Shown piece by piece: positions 12,870 through 23,497 of a stretch of 64,000 bases of DNA (its first letter is position 1; the number at the start of each line of letters is the position of its first letter). A model generated the notes under the pieces. It made no database searches. It saw only the letters and a program-made list of their open reading frames with translations, and had not been told where the DNA came from. Source of the stretch: Riptortus pedestris (lineage: Eukaryota > Arthropoda > Insecta > Hemiptera > Alydidae); assembly GCA_019009955.1 (NCBI GenBank), contig CM032230.1, positions 24,050,001 through 24,114,000 on the forward strand. Reading direction: 5' to 3'. The position numbers and the translations under genes are program-made.

Positions 12870-13439
12870 CATCAAGAAAGCATTTAAAATGTCACTTTCA
12901 ATTCTTGCTATGTGATGCATAGCAGAATGAGCTAGTCTAAAACGCACATTGATAGGGAGCTAGGAGGTTATGCGTTTCAAGGAACCATAATAATCTTTTA
13001 TTCAAAATTTTCTCAACGATCTTGCAGGTGCAGCTGGTCAAAGAGATCGGACGATAGCTAGAACCTTGTTTTTTATTTTTTCCAGGCTTTAATATTGAAA
13101 TGACAATGGCTTCATTCCATGAATGAGCATAGGTACCACTTTCATACATCTTGGTCAAGAAAGACAGTAAGGCCAATTTCAGGTAGATTTTGAATCATGT
13201 CATAAGTGATATTGTCTAGTCCTGGTGATGTCTTGCGTGTATTGCTTAAAGAATGTTTAAGTTCTTCTAGAGTAAATGGGTAATTTAATGGATGTTTGTG
13301 ATTGTCAATTACTTTTATGTTTGTCTGTTCAGTACGAGTTTTGCGTTCAAGGAATGATGAAGTGTAGTTTTGGTTACTGGATATGTTACTGAAGTGAGTT
13401 CCGAAATTATTAGATATCGTTAGTTGGTCGGTATGCATG

Positions 13440-14156
13440 AAGGACTTTTTTTCCTCTTCTTCGTGAAAGAAACAGTGTTATTTTCTATAACAGGTGTTGA
13501 GTATTTTAATAATTACACTATGCCCCGTTTAGACTCACCTAAACTGAACAGAATATCATCTAAGTATTTTGCCCAACACACTTAAATGCTATAAAAATGG
13601 GTTTCGACTCTTCATTATGTAGCGATGTTCCAAACAATCCATGGAAAACTCTGCGACCAGTTCGCTTAACGAGGAATCAATTGGCACTGCATTTTCCACA
13701 AGGTTATAGCCTATAAACAAATCATAAACAAATATTAAACAAATGATTAAGGAGAATAGATGAAAATAAAACATTGCACTTAAATTTAGGGTACAAGGCA
13801 ATGAAAAAAATTCCATTGGAGCAGTATGAGAAGGGATGCTGTTAAATCCATTGATGTGAATCCAAAGGACGTAAGAGTATCCATTTAACAAAACATCCCT
13901 TAGCTCCTCGTCTTTACTCATTACCTAAGGTACACAAACCTGGCAATCCCATGGGGTCAATAGTAGCATTACGACTTAATTATTTTCAAAATTTAAAATG
14001 CATGTTTGCTTTCATAGCGAGGCCTAATCATGTTTCTTTTTTTGTTTGTTACTAACTCATGATGCCGAGAGACCTTGTGTTTTAATTAACAAGTTGGTTG
14101 GGATACTTCCTGTTTTCTATCTCTGTACTCCCGCATTCAGCACCATAAGTATTATG
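13440..14156. other. No gene recognised
   Basis: A 110-codon minus-strand frame (13589-13921) has hydrophobic stretches but no recognisable domain. It lies in AT-rich DNA beside transposon debris, and I treat it as chance. Confidence 0.4.
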
Positions 14157-14800
14157 ATTTTTAGCAGATTTCCGTTGAGGGAGGTTGTCATGATGCGATT
14201 TTCAATACATTCCTCAAATGTCCATCTATCCTACATGATAGATAACGAAAATGAAGACTGTTCAAATTACTATTTTTCATCGCTACCAAACTCGATACAT
14301 AAGCGTTTCATGCAAAACAAAAGGTCAAGTTCGTTAATGGCTGAAATTGAACCTGTGGTCCAGGGGGGGGGGTTAGAGGGGGAATTTCGAAAATTCGAAA
14401 TATCTCCGTTACTATACGTCGGATCGGAAAATTGTATAGAATCAATCATATTGCAAATTATATTTCCTATAAATATTGTTATATAGATTTATTCTCTTAA
14501 CTTCAATATTAGCAATCATATTGTATACATATATTGGATTTTTTAGTTCAGCCTCCAGTAAACACCCACTCCTAATCATGGCACATAAACCCAACTATTA
14601 TATAATGCACCATTTTATTTGAAGATTAAGTACCAAATATTGTTTTCAACAGAAATTTAACAGATGAGGTATTTGCAAATACTGTGTGTGATGATGTCAT
14701 CATTTAAGAATTTACGTTCTTAACTCGAATATGTTTATTTGTTCTTTACCATACGCAATATTTAACTGTTTCATTCATCATTAAAGCTCTTTCAATACTT
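14157..14800 (+). mobile_element. HINE-like element, variant interior
   Basis: It starts TTTTTAGCAGATTTCCGTTG, runs through the interior block (CTCGATACATAAGCG, GTTAATGGCTGAAATTGA, a G run, AAATTCGAAATATCTCCGTT), then continues into the variant tail with CAGTAAACACCCACTCC. The hairpin end is not clear, so the right limit is approximate. Confidence 0.6.
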
Positions 14801-14811
14801 CATAGATGAAA

Positions 14812-15694
14812 TCAAACAGGAATAGGGAGGGGGGAATTATACCACAAGTTTGTTTTGTAGTAGTTCATGCACAAATATTTCCTTAAATAAATATAATAGT
14901 CCACTTTTATATTCATAAAATCAAGCATTATCTGAAGTACAGAGTTGATCTTTAGAAATAAAAATCTTCTACTGTGTATTACTGAATGGAAAGAAATATT
15001 TACAGTAAAAATATTTAACATCATAATTTGGAGGGAACATGCAGATGTGTGACGAAAAATGTAGTATGGAATAAAAATATTCGAAAATGTTTTAATTTCA
15101 AAGATAAACTCCCTCCGAATAAATTTTCCTGGAATATTTATAACCATACAATTTAAGATTGCACTGATGAATACTTGTATTAAACAACTCATAGTAAAAG
15201 AGTCTGCGAGGATAAAAACGTTTTGGAATGACAAACTGGCGTTGCTACCAAAGACAAAAAAAAAAACAGGCTAAGACGTTTACTGACAAATTAAACTGAC
15301 AGTTTAATACGCAATGAATAAAAGTTAAATGAGAACAGTATTTATTATTTAAGCGTGGAATAAAGTGGTTCATGATATATCAGATTATTACTAATATGAC
15401 CTGAGGCGGAGTGGGGGTATATTGAAGGCAGGAAACTAAGTAATCCAAACATCTCTGTTCATATTCACAATAGAGAAAATAGGTATTTAACAACATTAAT
15501 AGGAAATTAAATTTACAATAACATTGGTTCTATATACTTTTTATACCCAACGAATAATAACGAAGATATTTCAAAAATTTCCCCCATTAAAACCCACTCT
15601 CCAGAGTCCGATTTCAGCCGTTTACATACTTGATTTTTCCTTTTATATGAAATGCTTATATTTCGAGTTTAGAAAAATTACTACCACTAGACAA

Positions 15695-15725
<31 letters not shown>

Positions 15726-15735
15726 TTTGAACAGT
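14812..15735. other. No gene recognised
   Basis: A 140-codon minus-strand frame (14812-15234) has no domain I recognise. A (TA)n run lies at 15695-15718, followed by a short HINE-type minus fragment (TTTTGAACAGTCCTATTT). Confidence 0.4.
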
Positions 15736-15738
15736 CCT

Positions 15739-16233
15739 ATTTTAGCAGATTGAGGTTGTACTTATGACGGAATTTTCGAAATTTTTCTTCAAATGTCCAT
15801 CGATCCTAGCCAGTTTTTTATTTGATCGTTACCAAACTCAACATTTAGTCGTTTTATGTAAAAAGATAGATCAAGTTCGTTAACGGCTGAAATCGGACCA
15901 GGTGGAGGGGGGGGGGGTTTAGAGGGGAGGATTTTCAAAAATTCGAAATATCTCCGTTACTATTCGTCGGATCGAAACATTGTACAGAATCAATCTTATT
16001 ACAAATTAAATTTACTATAAATATTGTTATATATATTTATTCTCTATCTTGAATATTAACCGAAATATTTGCATTTTTATTTAATCTGAATGGCTAACGG
16101 ACGAAGTGGCTTTCCCGCCAAAAGCAAGTTCGGCCGTTTCATTAACTGCTCGGCTCACGGGAAATTTCTCTATTGTAAAACTTCACGTGGGAAATCTGCT
16201 TAGTTTACGCAGCCCCTGAGTGACGGTCTTTTT
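15739..16233 (+). mobile_element. HINE-like element, nearly complete, no microsatellite
   Basis: It starts TTTAGCAGATTGAGG, lacking the middle of the palindrome. It contains the interior (TTTGATCGTTACCAAACTCA, CGTTAACGGCTGAAATCGGA, a G run, ATTCGAAATATCTCCGTTAC, CGAAGTGGCTTTCCCGCC). It ends CACGTGGGAAATCTGCTTAG, ACGCAGCCCCTG, GTGACGGTCTTTTT. This is one of the clearest copies for defining the 3' hairpin. Confidence 0.8.
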
Positions 16234-16331
16234 ATCATCTGGTAGGATAGATGGACATTTGAGGAAATTTTTAGAAAATCGCGTCATGAGTACAACCTCA
16301 ATAGCTGATTTCCCTGCTGATCTGCTAGATT
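16234..16331 (-). mobile_element. HINE-like palindrome-end fragment
   Basis: Directly abutting the previous element in opposite orientation: TAGGATAGATGGACATTTGA, AAAATCGCGTCATGAGTAC, AACCTCAATAGCTGATTTCC. The two ends face each other like a rearranged pair. Confidence 0.65.
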
Positions 16332-17074
16332 GGGGTTCATACATATGTATATAAATTTTGAAGACATTTTTCGAAAATATTGTCATCAGTATGATCTTAA
16401 TACTTGGCGTTTCATAAGGAAAATCTACTAACAATATTCTGCAGATGAGTTGTAATAAAAAATAAACAAGGTCTTGGATATATTATGTCTGGTTTGCTCA
16501 TACCAGTTGTATTCTTGAGGAAAGTCCTTGTACTTAATGACAAAAGCAAATGTCCTTTCTAAATCAATATACAAATTAAGCTACGTCCGCCGGCAAACGG
16601 GAAAGTTTTCTCTCTGAGGCGGTTTAGTACGTGCACAAGCGATCATCACTCTTCACATGTACGAATACTTGTATTTCACCAATACCTTTTTAACAAACAG
16701 GAAATATTCCCTTATCTCCGTGGGAGATACTAAAAACACACTTAAGTGGTCGACATAAGTCCATCACACACAGGCTGCGTAACTAAGCAAATTTCTCACT
16801 TGAAATTCCACAGTGGTGATTTCATCTCCACTATCTATTCACTATTTCTCCCTTAGTAAGAAGATGAACAGGAATTCAAATTTAAACTGGAGGCTCAGTT
16901 GCTCAAAGTGAAAATTCGGTGGGTGGAAGTCGGTTTACTAAAGAATGAAAACTAAATGTAACTATCTCGATAAATATTAGACATAGAAAACAATTGTATA
17001 GAATAAAATTTATAGAACGTAAAATTTTTAAAAACATTGACTCTATACAATTTTTCAATTGGTCTAATAAGGTA
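16332..17074. other. No gene; decayed HINE-related DNA
   Basis: GGCTGCGTAACTAAGCAAAT at about 16773 is a decayed hairpin end on the minus strand. It is followed to about 17060 by the variant interior (GTTGCTCAAAG, ACTATCTCGATAAATATTAG). No coding sequence seen. Confidence 0.4.
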
Positions 17075-17285
17075 GAATTACGGCGTTGGTCTTAATCTCA
17101 CTCGGCAAACCTAGAGGCCCGGGTTCGATTTTCACCTAGGCAATAGGAATTAATTTAGTGACACACTCATCAAATAAAGTTCTTAGTCCTAACCTGGCTA
17201 CAAAAAGTTGGTATCCTGTTGATAACCCGCCCCGAATAGCCTTAGTAGCTCAAAGTGGACGTTAGTAAATAACATTAAATAGGAG
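17075..17285 (+). mobile_element. tRNA-derived SINE, copy 1
   Basis: It contains a B-box-like GGGTTCGATTTTCACC, then AATAGGAATTAATTTAGTGA, TGGCTACAAAAAG, AACCCGCCCCGAATAGCC, and ends AAAGTGGACGTTAGTAAATAACATT. The same order recurs at 18275, 19127, 31245, 36600 and 51240, defining a SINE family of about 220 bp. The tRNA origin is inferred from the B box. Confidence 0.65.
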
Positions 17286-17289
17286 TATG

Positions 17290-18270
17290 GTAACTCTAAA
17301 AAACAAATTACCGCATCAAAAGCGGTAACAGACAGACCGCTGTATATATAATTTTGTACGGTCCTCATTTTCGTTCATCTATTACGTGGGCTCGTTAAAC
17401 AATTGAAGGCATTTTTCGAAACACTTGTTGATTCTCTTAAAAGCGGGAAGTAATATACAGACTTTTACTATAGCTATGGATATTGGAAAGGAATCAGGCA
17501 TAGAGCACAAAATATTTAATAATTTTTCCCACCAATAAAATTCAATTTACATCAATATCTAATAGAGGTTAATTATATGAAACTATTCTCTTTAGTTTTC
17601 ATGTCCCTGCAGTTTTCGTCTATGAGTATAACTTCAGCTACAACTTGTAGGATTAATCACATACCCTTAGGCTAACTGTATCGAGAGTTACAAGAGCTAA
17701 CTCATTTCTCAATAATAAAAAAGTCAAGAGAAATTTCAATAAGCGCTCTTTCATTAGGCCGACTGGTTTTATTAAAATTTCATTCCCTAATACTCTTCTT
17801 TAGGCCTTTAGTTGTATTTTTAATTTACGACCACAATTCAATTTTTCACCAAAACCATTTGATTTTATAGATATTAAAATGTTATTTATTCAGCCCTCTT
17901 TATGCTACTGGGGCAATCGAGACTGGATATCTAAAGATCTAATCTTTTTAAGCCAGGGTGAATATTGAGTCCGTCATTAAATAAATCCATGTTAACCACG
18001 CAGGAATCGAACCCAAGTTAAACAGTATAATAGGCCGGTTTATAGATATTAAGCCAAACAATGTTATCCTAACTGTTACGACCTTACGATATTTATAGGT
18101 GTAGGTTATAATGCAAATTAGCTTTGAGTACGAAAAGAATGAACCTTTTGCAACTGACCAGTATGTTTTAGAGGAATAAAAAGAGCTAAAACTTCTTCAA
18201 AATCTGGAATCATAAGTTCTATAATTTATATTGAACGTAAGGTAAGCAAAATAATTAGGACACATTATAT
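17290..18270. other. No gene recognised
   Basis: The sequence GCAGGAATCGAACCCAAGTT at about 18001 looks like a reversed tRNA B box, possibly an old minus-strand SINE (about 17920-18060). The rest is AT-rich and unassigned. Confidence 0.4.
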
Positions 18271-18274
18271 ATAG

Positions 18275-18515
18275 GGGCTCAGACTTGCCATGTGAGTTAG
18301 TGCTAATGCATTGATCTTAATCTCATTTGGTAATCCTAATGTCAAAGGATCGATTCCCATGTGGGTAATAGGAATTTATTTATTAACGAACTCATTAAAA
18401 AAAAAACACTTTGTCACGCCTTGGCTAGAGAAGTGTGATAACCTATAAATAAACCGTTCAATTAGCCTTAGTAGCACAAAGTGGGCGTTAATAAATAGCA
18501 ATAACATTACATGTA
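18275..18515 (+). mobile_element. tRNA-derived SINE, copy 2
   Basis: It starts CTCAGACTTGCCATGTGAGT, has the B-box-like GGATCGATTCCCATG, then GGTAATAGGAATTTATTTAT, CTTGGCTAGAGAAG, TTAGCCTTAGTAGCACAAAG, and ends GGGCGTTAATAAATAGC. Same family as 17075-17285. Confidence 0.65.
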
Positions 18516-18544
18516 AAATGTAGATAATCTGTTCCAATTTTCCT

Positions 18545-19030
18545 TTGGTAAAATAACAAATATTAAAGTAACTGGGACTAAAAGATATCAAAGCAACTGA
18601 CACTAATATATATCAAAGTAACTGACAATAACAGATATCAAAATAACTGACACTGACAGATATCAAAGTAACTGCAAATTACAGATATTATAGTAACTGG
18701 GACTAAAAGATATCAAAGCAACTGACACTAATATATATCAAAGTAACTGACACTGACAGATATCAAAGTAACTGTAAATTACAGATATTATAGTAGCTGG
18801 CACTAACAGATATCAAAGTAACTGACAATAACAGATATCAAAATAACTGACACTGACAGATATCAAAGTAACTGTAAATTACAGATATTATAGTAACTGG
18901 CACTAAAAGATATCAAAGTAACTGAAACTAACAGATATCAAAGTAACTGACAATAACAGATATCAAAGCAATTGACACTAGCATATGTCAAATGTAACTG
19001 ACACTAACAGATACCAAAGTAAATGTAAAT
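18545..19030 (+). repeat. 25 bp tandem repeat with higher-order pattern
   Basis: About 19 units of the form ACTGACACTAACAGATATCAAAGTA. Variants include ACTGTAAATTACAGATATTATAGTA. The variants recur in the same order (for example near 18675, 18775 and 18875), suggesting multimers of several 25 bp units were themselves duplicated. Non-coding. Confidence 0.85.
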
Positions 19031-19126
19031 AATTGTTATCACAGTAACTAACGCTTTAGTATTTCTCCTATAGTAAAATTAATCTCACTTTAATATCGCA
19101 TTGATTGCAATAGAAATTTATAACTG

Positions 19127-19961
19127 GAGGTCAGGCTAGCCATGTTAGTTAATGTCATTACCTCATTTGGTAAAACTAAAGAGAATGGTTCGAATCCCAT
19201 ATGGGTAATAGGAATCTATTTAGTGAAGTACTAATTAAATAAAATCGCTGTCCCACCATGGCTAGAAAAGGATGGTAACCTGTTGATAACCCGTCTCAAT
19301 TACCCTTAGTAGAAAAAAGTCTGTCACGCAGGGGCTGCGTAAACTAAGCAGATTTCCCCTGTGAAGTTTTACAATAGAGAAATCTGCATACTGGTAACAC
19401 AATACCACCGTGATTAGATAATGAGAAATCTTTCAGTTAATTAAAATAAATTCCCAACTGAAACGGCTTCTGAATTGTAAGAATAATTTATATTTTAATA
19501 ACTCAAATTTTAGTAGTCCAAGAACTAAAGAAGGGGGGGGGGGCGGATGAACAGAACGTATTTGCATAAATCTCACAAAGTAAGGAAGGTAAGGTAAGGT
19601 TAGAAGAAGCTTCCGCCTGAGCCGAGAAATGACGAAGATGGCCGACGTAATCCGAACTATATCCGACCACAGACTTCATAAAAATGCAAATATCTCGGTT
19701 AATATTCAAGATAGAGAATAAATGTATATAACAATATTTATAGTAAATTTAATTTGCAATAAGATTGGTTCTATACAAAATTTCGATCCGATGCATAATA
19801 ACGGAGATATTTTGAATTTTCGAAAATCCCCCTCTAAACCCCCCCTCCCTCTGGTCCGATTTCAGCCATTAACGAACTTGATCTGTCTTTTTACATAAAA
19901 CGGTTAAATATCGAGTTTCGTAACGATCAAACAAAAATTGCGACCGGTAGAGCGTTAACAG

Positions 19962-20029
<68 letters not shown>

Positions 20030-20235
20030 GAACGGACCTCATTTTCGTCATCTCCTGGGTAGGATCAATGGACATTTGAAGAAAATTTTCGAAAATCGCG
20101 TCATGAGTACGACCTCAATAGCTGATTTCCCTTGAGGGAAATCTGCTAAAATTGGACGACGTTAATAAATAACAATTATGTAGAATAAAATATAGATGAT
20201 CCGTCCCAATTAGTCGTAGTGGGATAAAATGAATA
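19127..20235 (+). mobile_element. tRNA-derived SINE split by a HINE-like element
   Basis: The left part, 19127-19313, carries TGGTTCGAATCCCATATGGG, TGGCTAGAAAAGGATGG, AACCCGTCTCAATTACCCTTAG. The right part resumes after 20151 with TTGGACGACGTTAATAAATAAC. The two parts join in the order of intact SINE copies (cttagtag...caaagtggacgttaataaataac), so the HINE landed in a pre-existing SINE. Confidence 0.7.
19314..20151 (-). mobile_element. Full-length HINE-like non-autonomous element
   Basis: Written in window orientation it starts AAAAAGTCTGTCACGCAGGG with the hairpin ACGCAG-GGG-CTGCGT, then CTAAGCAGATTTCCC (one subterminal repeat). The interior block follows, then (TA)n at 19964-20023, GACCTCATTTTCGTCATCTC, CGCGTCATGAGTACGACCTC, and TGATTTCCCTTGAGGGAAAT, ending CTGCTAAAA. 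Subterminal inverted repeats, an internal microsatellite and a terminal hairpin are the hallmarks of helentron-associated elements (HINE/DINE-1). No Rep-helicase gene is present, so movement would need a helper elsewhere. The family name is inference; the structure is seen directly. The 68-codon frame at 19869-20075 only reads the TA run. Confidence 0.8.
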
Positions 20236-20395
20236 CTATTAAATGGTACATATATGTAAAATAAATAAAAATCCAAATTTAATTTATTAATGGCCACTTT
20301 ATGGTATTTCTGCCGAACCAGCAGTCGAACCTTCATGATAGTCAACTCACATGGCCAACCTGAGACTCTTTTGTAAAATACAGATATGTAAGGGT
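20236..20395 (-). mobile_element. Possible minus-strand SINE remnant
   Basis: TAATGGCCACTTTATGG, CCAGCAGTCGAACCTTCATG and AACTCACATGGCCAACCTGAG read as a reversed B box and a reversed SINE 5' end (compare CTTGCCATGTGAGTTAG at 18283). Degraded. Confidence 0.4.
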
Positions 20396-20510
20396 AACTG
20401 ACACTAGCAGATATCAAAGCAACTGACGGTTCTTCAGTATTTCTCCTGTAAAAGAAATAATCTCACCTTAATATCGTCCGTTATTGAATGCAATAAAGCT
20501 TGTAAGTGTG
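20396..20510 (+). repeat. Displaced copy of the 25 bp repeat edge
   Basis: GTAACTGACACTAGCAGATATCAAAGCAACTGAC is followed by TTCAGTATTTCTCC and TCACCTTAATATCG. The same series occurs at the end of the satellite array (about 18985-19095). This looks like a duplicated segment. Confidence 0.6.
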
Positions 20511-21374
20511 TTTGGTAAGAAGTTAATTTTGAATGGTGTAGTGAAAACATCAGTTGATGATGTTTGGAAACTGTTTATGTTTTGGTGGAAGTGGCCCTTC
20601 CTATTTTAGCACAGCTGTATTAGGAGTCGGACAAAAACAGATCAATAAACTACTTAGTGGAGAGTCTTGGCTTGTTCGTCTTCTCTTAGCCTGTTGCTCT
20701 GCCTTATTTATTGAATTATACCTGCGATACTGAAAATAAGGTTATGTAAATATTACAAAATGTGCCTGACAGTCAATATATAAATATTAATTACTTGTTT
20801 CCTAATTAAAATAAAAAATGTAAGAGAGCTGCCATTTAGACCTGTGTACACTAATGGCTAAGAAAATAGCCCCTAAAAGGAACGTTTATTTTTCGAATTC
20901 CGAAAAAAGGCTTCATTTTTAATTTCTGAAAGCAAGGTTCCTTTCCTGTTATTTTGAGTTGGTACGGCTATTTTGAAAATGGAAGGGTAATGGGTTTTTT
21001 GAGTAATTTAAAACAGAAATGTTTTTCTTTCAAAATAACGAACGGATCTGTCATACACGGATTGCAGAGCAATAAGGAGCCCACATTATATGTAATCTCT
21101 GGAAATGATTTCCTTTAATTTACTTTATAAATTTAAAATAAATAAAAAAAAAAGTTTTCCTATGCCATGTATAAGTTGATTTTGTACATTGGAAATCATT
21201 TCGTCAATATTGAGTTAAAATATAAAGAACCTGTTGAGAATTTTAATGCATTTTTTCTAGACATAATACAATAAAGATATAAATAGAAATTGACCCAACA
21301 GTCCATTAAGGACCAAAGCTAGATCAGGTGAACGAGTTTCTTACTATACTGTTGCATCATATTATTGAAGTATT
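20511..21374. other. No gene recognised
   Basis: AT-rich, with no frame or repeat boundary that I can support. Confidence 0.4.
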
Positions 21375-21640
21375 TATTGATTGCCACACGATGCCATGTC
21401 AGGTCTTGAATTAATTGTCTGAGGGTAAAAATAGGCGCAGGTTCGATCCCCACCATGCTACAAGTTTAGTTCACCAATTTTTCAACTGAACGCGTTAGTT
21501 TCGAGCGCTAGTAACGGGAGCCTAATGAGTAAATGCCTTTGACTCTCCTATATCCCGCCAACAGGCGAGCCGGTAGTTGACCACTGTTCCCCCAGGGTAT
21601 AATTAAGGATTTCTTGTGAAAATATGACCTATTTAACTTT
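21375..21640 (+). mobile_element. Second tRNA-related SINE-like repeat
   Basis: It includes the B-box-like GCAGGTTCGATCCCCACCAT, downstream TAGTTGACCACTGTTCCCCC, and TTGTGAAAATATGACC. It differs from the other SINE family in the window and appears once, so the call rests on the B box and general form. Confidence 0.4.
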
Positions 21641-21655
21641 ACTTAACTAATATAT

Positions 21656-21930
21656 GACGGAAGGTCAAAAAAAAAAAAAAAAAAAAAAATTAAAACTTCA
21701 AATGAATATTCAAATCATTTTTATTCCTCAACTAGCTTCGCGTCCAGATAACGCCTCATCAGGAGAAGTTCTACTGGACAAAGGAGTTTAGTTCCTTTGT
21801 GTAGTAGATCTTCTCCTGTTGAGGCGTCTTATGGGCGTGAGACTAGTTGAGAAATAAAAATGATTTGAATAATAATTTCAAGTATTACTTTTTTTATTTT
21901 TTTTTTTTTTTGACCTTCTGCCACAGATAA
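21656..21930. mobile_element. Foldback/MITE element with about 125 bp arms
   Basis: The left arm starts GGAAGGTCAAAA, has a long A run, then TCAAATCATTTTTATTCCTCAACTAG, GATAACGCCTCATCAGGAGAAG. The right arm mirrors it: CTTCTCCTGTTGAGGCGTC, GACTAGTTGAGAAATAAAAATGATTTGA, a T run, TTGACCTTCTGCC. The centre is AAAGGAGTTTAGTTCCTTT. No coding sequence. It could fold into one long hairpin. Confidence 0.8.
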
Positions 21931-23490
21931 GTAAAGGGTTTCGACCTAAAGAGGCTGTGCTCGATTTGTCAATTAATGCTCGAGTTATTATTGATCGTTT
22001 CCAAGGACCATATTTAATAACACTAATAAAAACTGGGTTGATGTTAATAAAACTAAAATTTTATTTATTGGCTTAATTTGGGCTAGGATGCGTGGGGTTT
22101 ATAGGAGAGATAAACAAAGAAATTCGAGATATTTCTATAATTATGAGTCGGGTCGAAAAATGCTATATAACGAATCTTTTTGGGTGTAGCACTCTAAATA
22201 ATGTTCTGTAATTCGAATATAAAGTTTATAACTTGTATTTTCAATTTTTAGGCTGAAGGAAACTTCTATCCATGCATCATTTCAAGAACATAACTTCTTG
22301 CTCCAAACTAAAATGTCACATATTGTTTTCATCGGAGCTACACTATGGTAGATACATGGGCCATATGACGTCACTAAAAACCTTAATTTTAATTTGATCG
22401 ATAGCATCATCTATAGTATAATTCTTCATGAAACTAAATTTTATTTTTCGTTCATAGCTGCAATTAGTCTAGGAGGAGTGGCTGGTTTACAGAACGAATA
22501 AACTGAAACAAGCCGAAACTGTAATCACTAAATATAACTCACTTAAGTATTTCATTAGCTTCTAACAGACAAACCAAAAACATATTTAAGAACCAGGTGC
22601 TAGCTATAATTGTATATCGTGAGTAGTTAGTAATTAATTGTAATAAAATAAATCGCTAGAAATTATTATTTTTCCTCTATCCTTCTGAATGATTTATATC
22701 ACCATAAATCAATCAGAAGGGGTTTATGATTTCATTTGTAACCTTCGATGAATTTATCTTTAGACATGCAAATACTCTTTCTGCTCTTAATGTTATCCTT
22801 GTCCAATATAGCGTATTAAACCATTGCTTCACCCCCTTACAAATTAACTCAATAAATCTGGTAATCCGTAGAACACAGATATCGTTTCAGGTATTTGATG
22901 AATGAACAAACGTAAGAACTCAATATTTTGAAGTTTATGTGTTTAGAATATTTATTGCATAATATATTCTGTACACAATTAGTAGTTTTTGTATTATTAG
23001 AATTTCATTGGTTTCAAGAGCAGAAATTTAATTATATTCATTTATACGTCTGCCTGTCAACCTCGACCATGACCACTCTTTGTCCCCGATAACTAACAGC
23101 TCACAGAAATGTTGTCTATGTTTAAAAAATACCATCTTAAACCTTCCCTGGTTATCTTCAGTGTGGTCCACCAGCCTCCGCAAGCACTCCATCAAGTCAT
23201 CCAACCATCTCCGCCCTTCACATTTTCCAAGGTAGCCTGATGGGGTCCACCCTCTTGACGTTTGATATATTACGTTACTAGGAAATGCAAATAGTTGTCA
23301 CTAAGTTCACGATAGTAAGTAATAAAGAGATGGGTGATTAAACTATCTAAATTTCCAAGTCGATGAAGACTTGACAGCCACCAACAAAAGTTTGAAAAGT
23401 AAGTTCGAGTCAGTAATCTACCAGTTATTGTTTACGTTAATTCATACTACTAGATGCAATAGAAAATGCCGGGATTTACACCTGATTGTA
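21931..23490. other. No gene; repeat-derived DNA
   Basis: About 22090-22450 resembles the variant HINE interior (CAAAGAAATTCGAGATATTTC, AGAACATAACTTC, CATATGACGTCACTAA). The block 23050-23260, read on the minus strand, gives a Trp/Arg-rich peptide (GRRWLDDLMECLRRL) that could be a LINE C-terminal remnant, but support is weak. Confidence 0.3.
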
Positions 23491-23497
23491 GGACAAT

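Larger units (their letters stand above)
10043..13438 (-). pseudogene. Decayed LINE with RT and RNase H, split by another element
   Basis: Read on the minus strand, the order is RT N-terminal part (13438-12937, including TSPGLDNITYDMI and SYRPISLTSCTCKIVEKILN), RT core (12311-11900, SFDLEKAYDRVWR then YADD at 12039-12028), RNase H (about 11100-10650, with TAEIQAI, CTDSLSS and LPGHKD), and a C-terminal Cys/His region (RRIGHTYLTHSYI, then CTHCNTGLTIKHLLTECR). It ends in a TAAATAAATAAA-type tail at 10043-10060. RT plus RNase H plus this tail fits the I-group of non-LTR retrotransposons. Stops and frameshifts break it into several frames. The 5' end and any endonuclease are missing. A HINE-like element interrupts it at 12323-12869. 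Confidence 0.85.

Noticed and set aside
17119..17134. B-box-like sequences as possible tRNA genes (also 18347, 19190, 21430, 31311)
   Set aside because: No cloverleaf or matching acceptor stem around them; each is followed by the same non-tRNA sequence, so they are SINE heads.
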